Source of the DNA: JAIBJN01 sp963775625
GTDB lineage: Bacteria; Actinomycetota; Thermoleophilia; Gaiellales; Gaiellaceae
Assembly (NCBI GenBank): GCA_963775625.1
Contig: CAVZJM010000009.1
Location: forward strand, 62,001 to 126,000
Reading direction: 5' to 3'
DNA length: 64,000 nucleotides
The notes under the pieces are model-generated. The model searched no databases and was not told the origin of the DNA. It saw only the letters and a program-made list of their open reading frames with translations. Made by a program: the position numbers and the translations under genes. Numbering within the stretch: the stretch's first letter is position 1; each line of letters starts with the position of its first letter. Shown here piece after piece: positions 7,918-16,442 of this stretch.

Positions 7918-9532
7918 TCAGTCGCCAGGATCGGCGGAGGCGGGCGTCGCGCCGGCGGCCGCCAGGGAGAGCGCACGGCGGTCGATCTTGCCGGTCGACG
8001 ATCTCGGAAGCTCGACCAGGAACTCGTACAGCTCCGGCGTCATGTAGCGCGGAACCTGCCCGGCGCAGAACCGGGAGAGCTCGTCCTCGTCAAGATCGCC
8101 GCGCGTGACGACGAACGCCTTGATCCGATTGGTCACGAGCTCGTCCGGAATCGCCACGACCGCGCACTCCTCCACGGACGGGTGGAGGTTCAGGGCCGCT
8201 TCGATGTCGCCGAGCTCGATGCGGTAGCCGCGGCTCTTGATCTGGGAATCGCGGCGCCCCAGGAAGATCCAGTCGCCGTGCTCGTCCAGATAGGCGAGGT
8301 CGCCCGTGCGGTAGACGGGGAAGCCGCCGTCATCTCCCTGCCAGGCGCGCTGCAACGCTGCCCGCGTTCGCTCCTCGTCGCCCCAGTAGCCCTGCATGAC
8401 CGTCGGGCCGCGCACGTACAGCTCGCCGGTCTCTCCCGGGGGCACGACGGAGCCGTCCTCTCCCACCACGAACGTCTCGACGCCGGCGATCGGCTTGCCG
8501 ATCGGGATCGACGCGGGTGGCTCCCCGGTCCAGCGGGGGACCTCGTACCAGGTGCAGACGTTCGTCTCGGTAGGCCCGAAGAGATTGGCAAAGCGGGCGT
8601 TCGGGAGGGCCTGCATCACCTGGTGGAGATACTTCGTCGGGAAGACCTCGCCGGCGAAGAGGACGGTTCGCAACGCCGGCAGCTCCGTCTCGTGCAGCCG
8701 CCCTCGGAGCACGAGCAGCGTGAGAATCGACGGCACCGAGTACCAGACCGAGATCGCGGAGTCGCGAATCCAGCGGACGAGATCGACGGGGAACAGCGCG
8801 AGCTGGTGCGGGACGAGCACGACCGCCGCGCCGGCCTTCGCCGCCACGAACAGGTCCAGGACCGACAGGTCGAAGTGGAGCGGCGCATGGCTCGAGAGGC
8901 GGTCCTCCTCGGTCACGTCGAACTCGTCGGTCGCCCAGTCCACGAAGGCCAGCGCGTTTCGATGGGAGAGCATGACCCCCTTCGGCACGCCCGTGGATCC
9001 CGACGTGTAGAGGATGTACGCGAGATCGGAGTCCGGACGGGGAGCCTTCGGGAGCGCGTCGGGAGCATGCTCGGCGAGCGCCGCTGACGTGACGGCCTCG
9101 ATCCCGTCCGGAGGGGCGACGTCTCCCTCGACCCCGTCGAGGACCACCAGAGTCTCGACCGGCGCGCCCTCGGCGAGGAGAGGGGCCCAGAGATCCGCCT
9201 TCTCCTTGCTCGTGATCAGGCACCGCAGGCCGGCATCCCTCGCGATGGAGCCCAGGCGGGGAGCCGGCGCCCCGGGGTCGAGCGGGACGTAGGTCGCGCC
9301 GGCCTTGAGAATCCCGTAGATCCCGGTCAGCGCCTCGAGCGATTTCTCGAGGTACAGCCCGATCCTGTCGCCGGGGCCGGGCCCCGTGCGCCGCGAGCAG
9401 CCGGGCGAGGCGGTTCGACGCCGCCTCGAGCTCCGCGTACGTCGCGCTGCGGTCGCCGTCGACGACTGCGGTCCGGCCCGGGAAGCGCGCAGCGGACGCA
9501 CCGAGGAGGTCGTGCACGAGCGTCGCGCTCAC
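7918..9532 (-). CDS. Amino-acid-type adenylation enzyme, one frameshift
   Basis: A stand-alone adenylation protein of about 537 residues once one base is removed. Core motifs in order: YILYTSGSTGVPKGVML (A3), LFGPTETN (A5), YRTGDLAYLDE (A7), GRRDSQIKSRGYRIELGDIE (A8) and STGKIDRRAL with the catalytic Lys (A10). It begins with GTG at 9532, overlapping the dehydrogenase stop. The frame breaks in a G/C run near 9383: upstream reads RLARLLAAHG, downstream GPGDRIGLYLEKS, which join perfectly if one C/G is extra. It activates an acid as AMP ester and loads the neighbouring carrier. The substrate is not readable by eye; proline is one possibility given the PltE-like neighbour. Confidence 0.85.
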
Positions 9533-10674
9533 AGCCCCATGCTCCGCGCCGCGATGTTGTACTGAATCTCCGACGTCCCTGAGTAGAGTCGGCTGCCGAC
9601 GGCGTCACGCACCTCTCGCTCGAGCTCGTACTCCGTCATGTAGCCGTAGCCTCCGTGCACCTGGAGCGCGTCGAGGCTCGAGCGCAGGTAGCTGTCGCTG
9701 AGGTACAGCTTCACCAGCGCGGAGTCGAGCGCCGCGGGGCGGTCGGAGTCGAGGAGCCACCCGAGTCGATAGAGGAGGAGCCTCGCCGTCTCTAGCCGGA
9801 TCTTCATGTCCACGAGCTTGTGAGCGACGGCCTGGAAGGTCCCGATCGGCGTGCCGAACTGCCTGCGCTCCTGCGCGTAGACGACGGATTGCTCGAGCTG
9901 ACGCTCCATGGCGCCGACGGCGCTCGCCAGGATGCAGCTCCGCTCCCAGACCATGGACGAGTTGAAGACGGCCATGCCGCCCCCGGGCTCCCCCAGGACG
10001 GCCTCCGGAGGGACCTCGCAGCTCTCGAGGATGACCTCGCTCATGGGCGACGTGCGCAGTCCCATCTTCGAGAGCGGCTTCCCGACCGAGAGACCGGGCG
10101 TTCCCTTGTCCACCAGGAACGCGGTGACCCCGGCGAAGCCCAGCGTGCGGTCGACGGTCGCGAAGACGACGTGAAGATCGGCCTCGGGCGCATTCGTGAC
10201 GAACGTCTTCGTGCCGCTCAGGACGTAGCCGGCGTCGGTGCGGTCCGCGGTCGTCGCGAGCCCGAACGCGTCAGAGCCGGAGCCGGGCTCGCTCATCCCG
10301 TGCGCGGCGAGGAGCGACCCGTCGCAGAGGCCCGGGAGATAGCGGTGCTTCTGCTCGTCCGATCCGAAATGGACGATCGGGGTCTCGCAAGCCCACATCT
10401 GGGCGTTCAGCGAGAACACGAGGCCGTTGTCGATGCAGGCATACCCCAGGGCCTCGAGCGCGAGCACGGTCGTCAGCGCGTCGGCGCCGACTCCTCCGTA
10501 CTCCTTCGGCACGGGAAGCCCGAGCAGGCCCAGGTCAGCGCACTTCGTCCACGCTTCGCGCGAGAAGGTCGCAGCCTTGTCTCGCCGGACGACGTCCTCG
10601 TTGAGCTCCCGGCGCGCGAACTCGACGACGGACTGCCGCAGCGACCGCTGTTCCTCGGTGAGCTCGAAATCCAT
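9529..10674 (-). CDS. Acyl-CoA dehydrogenase-fold flavoprotein, PltE/RedW-like
   Basis: A 381-residue member of the acyl-CoA dehydrogenase family (start ATG 10674, MDFELTEEQ). FAD-site features include SEPGSGSDAF, KTFVTNAPEAD, ERRQFGTPIG and YSGTSEIQYN. The usual C-terminal catalytic Glu (YEGT) is Ser here, while MVWERSC offers a Glu at the position used by isovaleryl-CoA-type enzymes. The stretch WER...MERQLEQ resembles the prolyl-carrier dehydrogenases PltE/RedW as I remember them. First gene of the operon dehydrogenase, adenylation enzyme, carrier protein, the same trio that makes pyrrolyl-carrier thioesters. ETF at 1-3 kb could take its electrons. Confidence 0.85.
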   Translation of the reverse strand: MDFELTEEQRSLRQSVVEFARRELNEDVVRRDKAATFSREAWTKCADLGLLGLPVPKEYGGVGADALTTVLALEALGYACIDNGLVFSLNAQMWACETPIVHFGSDEQKHRYLPGLCDGSLLAAHGMSEPGSGSDAFGLATTADRTDAGYVLSGTKTFVTNAPEADLHVVFATVDRTLGFAGVTAFLVDKGTPGLSVGKPLSKMGLRTSPMSEVILESCEVPPEAVLGEPGGGMAVFNSSMVWERSCILASAVGAMERQLEQSVVYAQERRQFGTPIGTFQAVAHKLVDMKIRLETARLLLYRLGWLLDSDRPAALDSALVKLYLSDSYLRSSLDALQVHGGYGYMTEYELEREVRDAVGSRLYSGTSEIQYNIAARSMGL

Positions 10675-10744
10675 CGCGAGATTGCCCTGCGAAAACGATG
10701 CCCGGTCGCCGCCGGCCGCGTCCTTGACGCCCCGCCCGAGTCGC

Positions 10745-10773
10745 TTTATAGCTTTGGGTGGGGAGGAAGACAA
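10745..10773 (-). promoter_or_regulatory. Candidate sigma-70 promoter of the carrier-protein operon
   Basis: On the minus strand TTGTCT (complement of 10768-10773), a 17-bp spacer and TATAAA (complement of 10745-10750) stand about 70 bp ahead of the dehydrogenase ATG. This is the most AT-rich spot in the divergent 170-bp gap. Nothing else is seen in 10675-10844 except the Shine-Dalgarno of the rightward hydrolase gene. Confidence 0.5.
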
Positions 10774-10844
10774 TACCGAGCGCTCCCCGCGCTTCGGCCT
10801 GTACCTTGCGAGGGGTTCGTCGGGCGCAGCACGCGAGGAGGGGC

Positions 10845-11819
10845 ATGCCGATCGACTTCGAGCGCTTGAGACGGCTCCGCCGTTACGAGGACCCGGCCGC
10901 CGGGATCTCCGAGGAGTTCGTCGAGCGCCGGATCGGATCCGGCCGCGCGCTCGCGCTGCTCTCGGCGCCCCTCGCCGAGCCGCGGACCACCGGGTGGGTG
11001 ATCTCGCCGTCGATCGGCCCCGAGCACGGCAACCTCCGACGGCTCGAGACGCTTCTGGCCGGCGGGCTCGCCGCCGCAGGGTTCCCGACCCTCCGAATTC
11101 GCCACGATCTCCATCCGGCGCACGGCCCAGCCGGTGAGATCGACGTGTCGGCCAGGCTCGAGGACGTGAGCGACGCGGTCTCGGTCCTCTCGGAGGAGAG
11201 CGGCGTGGAGAGCGTGGGGCTGCTCGGTGCCCTCTTCGGCGGCACGGTGGCCGCCCTCGCCGCCGAGCAGCTCGAGCTGCAGGAGCTGGCGCTCATCGAG
11301 CCCGTGAGTCGTGGAAAGCGATACATCCGCGAGACGATCAGGCGCCAGGCGATCGCCGAGCTGATGGCGTCCGTCGACGTGACGCCGGCAGACGGGGGCG
11401 CGGAGCTCGAAGCACCGACGTCGGCTCAACGCCCGCTCGAGGAGCTCACCGCGCAGGGCCAGACGTCGATCCGCGGGCTGCAACTGTCACTGCCGGAGTA
11501 CGAGCGAATCTCCGAGATCGACCTCACCCGAGACCTCCGAACGTTCCGGGGCAGGTCGCTCCTGATCGGGATCTCGCCGTCCGGCTCCACACCGGGCGGC
11601 CTCGAGAAGCTGCGCGCGCAGCTGGACGCGCTGGGCGGAGACGTCACCGTGACGACGCTCCAGGACCCGCTCCCGGCCCCGTTCGGGGAGTACTACTACC
11701 GAAACGCGGGCCCGATCCGGATCGACACGCGGCTGGAGCTCGACCAGCGACTCTCGCAGGCGATCACAGCCTGGGCGCTCCGCGCGCTCGAGGACGAGCC
11801 CGGCGAGGACGCGGCGTGA
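10845..11819 (+). CDS. Alpha/beta-hydrolase-like protein with degenerate nucleophile elbow
   Basis: A 324-residue protein with the fold pattern of short alpha/beta hydrolases. The nucleophile elbow reads GALFGG, putting Leu where Ser, Cys or Asp is expected, so it may be non-catalytic. The ATG at 10845 follows GGAGGGG. It overlaps the next hydrolase by 4 bp (GTGA). Such hydrolase pairs beside an AMP ligase and polysaccharide genes recall the hydrolase 1/2 pair of exosortase-A loci, though no exosortase is in the window. Function unknown. Confidence 0.7.
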   Translation: MPIDFERLRRLRRYEDPAAGISEEFVERRIGSGRALALLSAPLAEPRTTGWVISPSIGPEHGNLRRLETLLAGGLAAAGFPTLRIRHDLHPAHGPAGEIDVSARLEDVSDAVSVLSEESGVESVGLLGALFGGTVAALAAEQLELQELALIEPVSRGKRYIRETIRRQAIAELMASVDVTPADGGAELEAPTSAQRPLEELTAQGQTSIRGLQLSLPEYERISEIDLTRDLRTFRGRSLLIGISPSGSTPGGLEKLRAQLDALGGDVTVTTLQDPLPAPFGEYYYRNAGPIRIDTRLELDQRLSQAITAWALRALEDEPGEDAA

Positions 11820-12679
11820 AGCAGTTCCCCCTCCTCGTCGAAGCCGGCGACGGCCACGTCGCCTCGGTCGTCACGGTCCCGGACGGCGAGCCGCGCGGCG
11901 TCGTGGTCTCGCTGGCCGGGACGGGCCGCCACAACGTGATCGGGTCGACACTTTGCGCACACCTGTCCCAGCGGCTCGTCGAGCACGGGCTTGCCACCGT
12001 TCGGCTCGACTACTCCGGCATCGGCGACAGCCCGGGGCTCGTCCCCACGTGGGTCCTGTCCGACGTCGACGCCGCCTCGCAGCAGGCCGGTGCGGTCCTG
12101 GCCGCGACGATGGAGGCGCTCGACGTCAGCGACTTCGCGGCGGTCGGCACCTGCTACGGCAGCCGGGTCGCTCTGAGTCTCGTCGCCCGTCCGTCGTGCC
12201 TCGGCGCGATCTGCCTGGCCCCGCCGGTGCTCGACCACGGTGGGCTCGCGCGCGTCAGCCGGCGCGTCGGCGAGCGCACCGTCCTCTCTCACGTCCGCTC
12301 CCACGCAGCCCTTCGCCGGCTCGCCCAGCCGCTGCGACGGACGCTGCGCGCGCGGAAGCCCGCAGCCGGCGTGGTCGGCGCGTTCGACCACCTTGACCGC
12401 GCACAGATCGCCTTCCTCTACGGCAAGAATCCGCAGGACGACCACTACAGCCGGCGTGCCCGCGAGGTGCTCGACGCCTCCCTCGCGGCACTTCCGCCCG
12501 AGCGGCGCGAGCGCTTCGAGTTGCGGATGCTCCCCTGGGGGCCGCTGTCGACCTTCGACATCCTCCCGCCCGAGGACAAGGCCGAGGTCCTGGACGTCGT
12601 CGTCGCCCTCGTTCTGGCGGCGTTCGACGACGCCGGCACCATGCCGAGCGGAGACCGGGCGGCGACGGCGACCCTCTGA
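11816..12679 (+). CDS. Alpha/beta hydrolase with cysteine nucleophile position
   Basis: A 287-residue alpha/beta hydrolase. Visible are the oxyanion/strand-4 segment VVSLAGTGRHN, the LDYSGIGDS turn, and a nucleophile elbow VGTCYGSRVAL, where Cys takes the usual Ser position as in dienelactone hydrolases. The GTG start at 11816 overlaps the upstream hydrolase stop, so the two are co-translated. It probably acts as a thioesterase or acyl hydrolase on the carrier-bound product of the divergent cassette; this is inference from neighbours. Confidence 0.75.
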   Translation: MKQFPLLVEAGDGHVASVVTVPDGEPRGVVVSLAGTGRHNVIGSTLCAHLSQRLVEHGLATVRLDYSGIGDSPGLVPTWVLSDVDAASQQAGAVLAATMEALDVSDFAAVGTCYGSRVALSLVARPSCLGAICLAPPVLDHGGLARVSRRVGERTVLSHVRSHAALRRLAQPLRRTLRARKPAAGVVGAFDHLDRAQIAFLYGKNPQDDHYSRRAREVLDASLAALPPERRERFELRMLPWGPLSTFDILPPEDKAEVLDVVVALVLAAFDDAGTMPSGDRAATATL

Positions 12680-12970
12680 CGCCGCACCGTGGACGCGACA
12701 CCCTCGCGGGAGTGCGTGGAGGCGTGGAGAACATGAGCCCTTGCGGGCGCGACCGGACGGGCCTAGTCTAAAGTCCAGCCTTTCGAGAGAAAACGCAAGG
12801 ATCAGGCCGTCCATTCGTTCATTGTCCGCATGAGCGCACGGATGTAGCTTCGGAGAAGCCCCACGTTCGTCCGGGAGAAGCGAGCGTCGGGTACGACCCT
12901 TAACCAGGGAAGTGGTGATTTGCGGCTAGAACGCGGATGGTCTCGACCCCAGGGGGGGTGTGCTAACTAA
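12680..12970 (+). promoter_or_regulatory. 291-bp leader of the polysaccharide operon with candidate promoter
   Basis: TTGCGG (12741-12746), a 17-bp spacer and TAGTCT (12764-12769) form a good sigma-70 candidate about 200 bp ahead of the first polysaccharide gene. That would leave an untranslated leader of roughly 195 nt. I see no known riboswitch in it and no ORF, so it may hold regulatory RNA structure. Confidence 0.4.
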
Positions 12971-14491
12971 TTGAGCTCGGTCGAGCCGTTCATCGACCCC
13001 AAATCGGCACCTGAGGTCACGTCGACCCTCGACAGGCGGACGCTCGAGATCCTCGAGCAGCGGCGCACCAGCGCTCTCAGGATGCGCCGCGGCTGGCTCG
13101 TCCGGCGGATGCTCGTGCTCGCCGACCTCGCGGGGCTGGCCCTCGCCTACGTCGCGTCGTCGTACCTCTTCGACCAGGCCGGGCGCTCCGACGCCGTCAG
13201 CTCGCAGATCGAGCTGCTCGTCTTCGGACTGAGCCTCCCGGCCTGGGTTGTCGTGGCCAAGCTCTACGGGCTCTACGACTACGACGAGGAGCGCACCGAC
13301 CACTCCACCGCCGACGACCTCGTCGGCGTCCTGCACCTGGTCACCGTGGGCAGCTGGCTCCTGTTCGCCTTCGCAGCGATCACGCACCGGGTCGACCCCG
13401 GCTTCGAGCGACTGCTCGGGTTCTGGCTGCTCGCGATCGTCTCGATCACGGCCGGCCGCGCGCTCGCACGTGGGCTCGCACGACGGCACATCGCTTACGT
13501 GCAGAACACGATCATCGTCGGCGCCGGCGACGTCGGCCAGCTGGTGGCGAAGAAGCTCCGGCAGCACCCCGAGTACGGGCTCAATCTCGTCGGCTTCGTG
13601 GACGACCAGCCCAAGACGCGCAGCGACGGGCTGACCGACATCGCGCTCCTCGGCGGCCTCGAGCAGCTTCCGAGGATGGTGCAGATCCTCGACGTCGAGC
13701 GGGTGATCGTCGCCTTCTCCAACGACTCGCACGAGGAGATGCTCGACGTCATCCGCTCGCTCAAGGACCTCGACATCCAGATCGACCTGGTCCCACGGTT
13801 CTTCGAGGTGATCGGGACGAACGTCGGCATCCACACGGCCGAGGGCCTGCCGCTCATCGGCCTGCCGGCGCTGCGCCTCTCGCGCTCCTCGCTGTTCACC
13901 AAACGAACGATGGATCTCGTGCTTTCGGTCACCGGCCTCGTGCTCCTGGCGCCGCTCTTCCTTGCAGTGGCCGTCTGGATCAAGCTCGACTCGCGCGGGC
14001 CGGTGTTCTTCCGCCAGCTCCGCATGGGCTCGGGCGACCAGACGTTCGAGATCCTCAAGTTCCGGACGATGGCCGTGGACGCCGACGAGCGGAAGCACGA
14101 CCTGGCGGCGCTGAACAAGCACGCCGGCGGCGACCCCCGCATGTTCAAGATCCCGAACGACCCGCGGGTCACGCGCTCCGGGAGGATGCTCCGGCGCTTC
14201 TCCATCGACGAGCTGCCTCAGCTCTGGAACGTCCTCCGCGGCCAGATGAGCCTCGTCGGTCCCCGGCCGCTCATCCTCGAGGAGGACCTCCACGTCGTCG
14301 ACTGGCGCCGCCAGCGTCTCAACCTCAAGCCCGGGATCACGGGCCTCTGGCAGGTGCTGGGCCGGGACGACATCGGGTTCGAGGAGATGGTCCGGCTCGA
14401 CTACGTTTACGTCACCACGTGGTCGCTCGTGAACGACATGAAGCTGATCCTCCGCACCATCCCCGCGCTCTACCGGGCGAGGAACTCCTAG
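12971..14491 (+). CDS. Polyprenyl-phosphate sugar-1-phosphate transferase (initiating EPS enzyme)
   Basis: A 506-residue WcaJ/WbaP-type enzyme: N-terminal membrane helices (about residues 45-165), a nucleotide-binding-like middle domain starting at IIVGAGDVGQLVAKKL, then the catalytic bacterial sugar transferase domain with KRTMDLVLSVTGL, FFRQLRMG, ILKFRTM, SIDELPQLWNVL and SLVGPRP. It moves a sugar phosphate onto undecaprenyl phosphate to start repeat-unit assembly. TTG at 12971 is taken as start, 12 nt after a G-run; later starts would still keep all domains. First gene of the rightward operon. Confidence 0.9.
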   Translation: MSSVEPFIDPKSAPEVTSTLDRRTLEILEQRRTSALRMRRGWLVRRMLVLADLAGLALAYVASSYLFDQAGRSDAVSSQIELLVFGLSLPAWVVVAKLYGLYDYDEERTDHSTADDLVGVLHLVTVGSWLLFAFAAITHRVDPGFERLLGFWLLAIVSITAGRALARGLARRHIAYVQNTIIVGAGDVGQLVAKKLRQHPEYGLNLVGFVDDQPKTRSDGLTDIALLGGLEQLPRMVQILDVERVIVAFSNDSHEEMLDVIRSLKDLDIQIDLVPRFFEVIGTNVGIHTAEGLPLIGLPALRLSRSSLFTKRTMDLVLSVTGLVLLAPLFLAVAVWIKLDSRGPVFFRQLRMGSGDQTFEILKFRTMAVDADERKHDLAALNKHAGGDPRMFKIPNDPRVTRSGRMLRRFSIDELPQLWNVLRGQMSLVGPRPLILEEDLHVVDWRRQRLNLKPGITGLWQVLGRDDIGFEEMVRLDYVYVTTWSLVNDMKLILRTIPALYRARNS

Positions 14492-14536
14492 TCCCCGGAG
14501 CCGTTCTGAGCGACACTTAGCTCGGTACCACGCCTC

Positions 14537-15649
14537 ATGAGCACAGTCGTCTTCGCCGTCGGAGCCCGTCCGAACTTCATCAAGATGGCCCCGGTCGTGG
14601 ATGCGGTCGGGCGTCTCGGCCGCTTCCGCCAGCTCGTCGTGCACACCGGCCAGCACTACGACGAGCGCATGTCGGCGGAGATCCTGGACGACCTGGGCTT
14701 TCCCAAGCCGGACCGTTTCCTCGGAGTCGGCTCGGGCTCGCACGGCGAGCAGACCGGGTTCACGCTGATCGCCTTCGAGCGCGTGCTCCTCGAGGAGCTT
14801 CCCGACCTCGTCGTCGTCAGCGGCGACGTCAACGCGACGCTCGCCTGCTCGCTGGCCGCATCCAAGCTCGGCGTCCCGGTCGCACACGTGGAGTCCGGCC
14901 TTCGGTCCCGCGACTGGACGATGCCGGAGGAGCAGAACCGGGTCCTCACCGACCGGCTCTCCGAGCTGCTCTTCACGCACAGCCCCGAGGCGAAGGACAA
15001 CCTCCTCGCCGAGGGCATCCCGGCGGAGAGGATCCACTACGTCGGCAACACCATGATCGACACGCTTCGCCGCCTCGAGCCCGCGGCGCGCGGTCTCAGG
15101 CTCTGGACGACGCTCGGAGCCGAGGCGAACGACTATGCCCTCGTCACGCTCCACCGCCCCTCGAACGTCGACGACGAGGAGCGCCTGCGGGCTGTGGTCA
15201 CCGCGCTCGCCGAGCTCGGGCGGCACACCCAGGTGCTCTTCCCCATCCACCCGCGCACCCGGGCGCGGCTTGATGCCCTGGGCGGCCTCGAGCGCCTGGA
15301 GCGGGCCGGCGTCGCCTGCCTCGAGCCACTGGGCTACCTGGACTTTCTCTCGCTCGAGTGCGGCGCCGGCCTGATCGTCACGGACTCGGGCGGCCTGCAG
15401 GAAGAGGCCGCAGCGCTCGGGGTCCCGTGCTACACCCTCCGGGCGAACACCGAGCGCCCCATCACCATCAGCCAGGGAACCAACACCTTGATCGGCGACG
15501 ATCCGGCGGCGATCGCGTCCCTCCGCCCCACGGGCGAGCCGCCCGCGCCGTGCGCGATCCCCCTCTGGGACGGGCACGCGGCCGAGCGCGTGGCGGAGGT
15601 GATCGCCGACGCGTTCGGGTCGGTCGGAGCGATGGCGACCTCGGCGTGA
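14537..15649 (+). CDS. wecB: UDP-N-acetylglucosamine 2-epimerase (non-hydrolysing)
   Basis: A 370-residue enzyme interconverting UDP-GlcNAc and UDP-ManNAc. Family motifs: VGARPNFIKMAPV, HTGQHYDERMS, HVESGLRS, EEQNRVLTDRLS, VTLHRPSNVD and TDSGGLQEEA. It is followed with 4-bp overlap (GTGA) by a WecG/TagA-type transferase, the enzyme class that uses UDP-ManNAc, so ManNAc (or its uronic acid) is a likely component of the glycan. Confidence 0.92.
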   Translation: MSTVVFAVGARPNFIKMAPVVDAVGRLGRFRQLVVHTGQHYDERMSAEILDDLGFPKPDRFLGVGSGSHGEQTGFTLIAFERVLLEELPDLVVVSGDVNATLACSLAASKLGVPVAHVESGLRSRDWTMPEEQNRVLTDRLSELLFTHSPEAKDNLLAEGIPAERIHYVGNTMIDTLRRLEPAARGLRLWTTLGAEANDYALVTLHRPSNVDDEERLRAVVTALAELGRHTQVLFPIHPRTRARLDALGGLERLERAGVACLEPLGYLDFLSLECGAGLIVTDSGGLQEEAAALGVPCYTLRANTERPITISQGTNTLIGDDPAAIASLRPTGEPPAPCAIPLWDGHAAERVAEVIADAFGSVGAMATSA

Positions 15650-16437
15650 CCAGCGCCTCCGAGCTTCACCTGTCCGTCATGCCCGCACCGACACCAGACC
15701 GCGCCCGGATCCTCGACGTCGCCATCGACCGGCTGGACATGGAGGAGACCGTCCGCCGCTGCGCCGAGCTGATCGAGTCCGGCGGTTCGGCCCAGCACGT
15801 CGCGGTCAACGTGGCCAAGATCGTCACCCTGCGCGACGATCCTCGCCTGCGCGCGATCGTCGAGCGCTGCGACCTCGTGAGCGTCGACGGGCAGCCGGTC
15901 GTGTGGGCCTCGAGACTCCTCGGCGACCCGTTGCCCGAGCGCGTGGCCGGCATCGACCTGATGTTCCGGCTGCTCGAGCTGGCCGAGCGGCGCGACTATC
16001 GCGTCTTCGTCCTCGGCGCGAAGGAGGACGTGCTGGAGAGCGCAGTCGCGCGTCTGGCCGAGCGCTACCCTCGGTTGACGCTTGCCGGCTTCCACCACGG
16101 CTATTTCGCCGACGAGGAGAGTGCGGAGATCTGCGCGGTCGTCCGCGCCTCCCGGCCGCACATCCTGCTCGTGGCCATGAGCTCTCCCCGCAAGGAGTAC
16201 TGGCTCGCCGAGCACACGGCCGACCTCGGAGTCCCCTTCTCGATGGGGGTCGGGGGCTCCATCGACGTCGTCGCAGGGCTGACGAAGCGGGCACCCGCGC
16301 TGATGCAGCGCCTCGGGCTCGAGTGGTTCTACCGCTTCCTGCAGGAACCGCTGCGGCTCGGGCCCCGCTACCTGCGAACGAACGCACGCTTCGCCGCTCT
16401 CCTCACACGCGAGCTCGTCGGCCGGCGGAAGGGGTAA
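15646..16437 (+). CDS. WecG/TagA/CpsF family glycosyltransferase
   Basis: A 263-residue GT26 enzyme. Core motifs: NVAKIVTLRDDP, CDLVSVDGQPVVWASRLLG, RVAGIDLM, FVLGAKEDV and MSSPRKEYWLAEH, then GVGGSIDVVAGLTKRAP. It adds the second sugar (N-acetylmannosamine or its uronic acid in known members) to the lipid-linked primer. The GTG at 15646 overlaps the epimerase stop; an ATG 33 nt later is an alternative. Its stop lies within the ribosome-binding region of the next gene. Confidence 0.9.
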   Translation: MTSASELHLSVMPAPTPDRARILDVAIDRLDMEETVRRCAELIESGGSAQHVAVNVAKIVTLRDDPRLRAIVERCDLVSVDGQPVVWASRLLGDPLPERVAGIDLMFRLLELAERRDYRVFVLGAKEDVLESAVARLAERYPRLTLAGFHHGYFADEESAEICAVVRASRPHILLVAMSSPRKEYWLAEHTADLGVPFSMGVGGSIDVVAGLTKRAPALMQRLGLEWFYRFLQEPLRLGPRYLRTNARFAALLTRELVGRRKG

Positions 16438-16442
16438 CGGCG

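Noticed and set aside
12780..12960. A c-di-GMP riboswitch in the EPS leader
   Set aside because: The G-rich segments do not show the conserved GEMM core, and I could not pair the expected helices.
12926..15577. A long leftward open frame (883 codons) opposite the EPS initiation genes
   Set aside because: It mirrors two strongly recognised genes on the other strand and is rich in Arg, Glu, Asp and Val with no domain. Such frames are expected at this G+C content.
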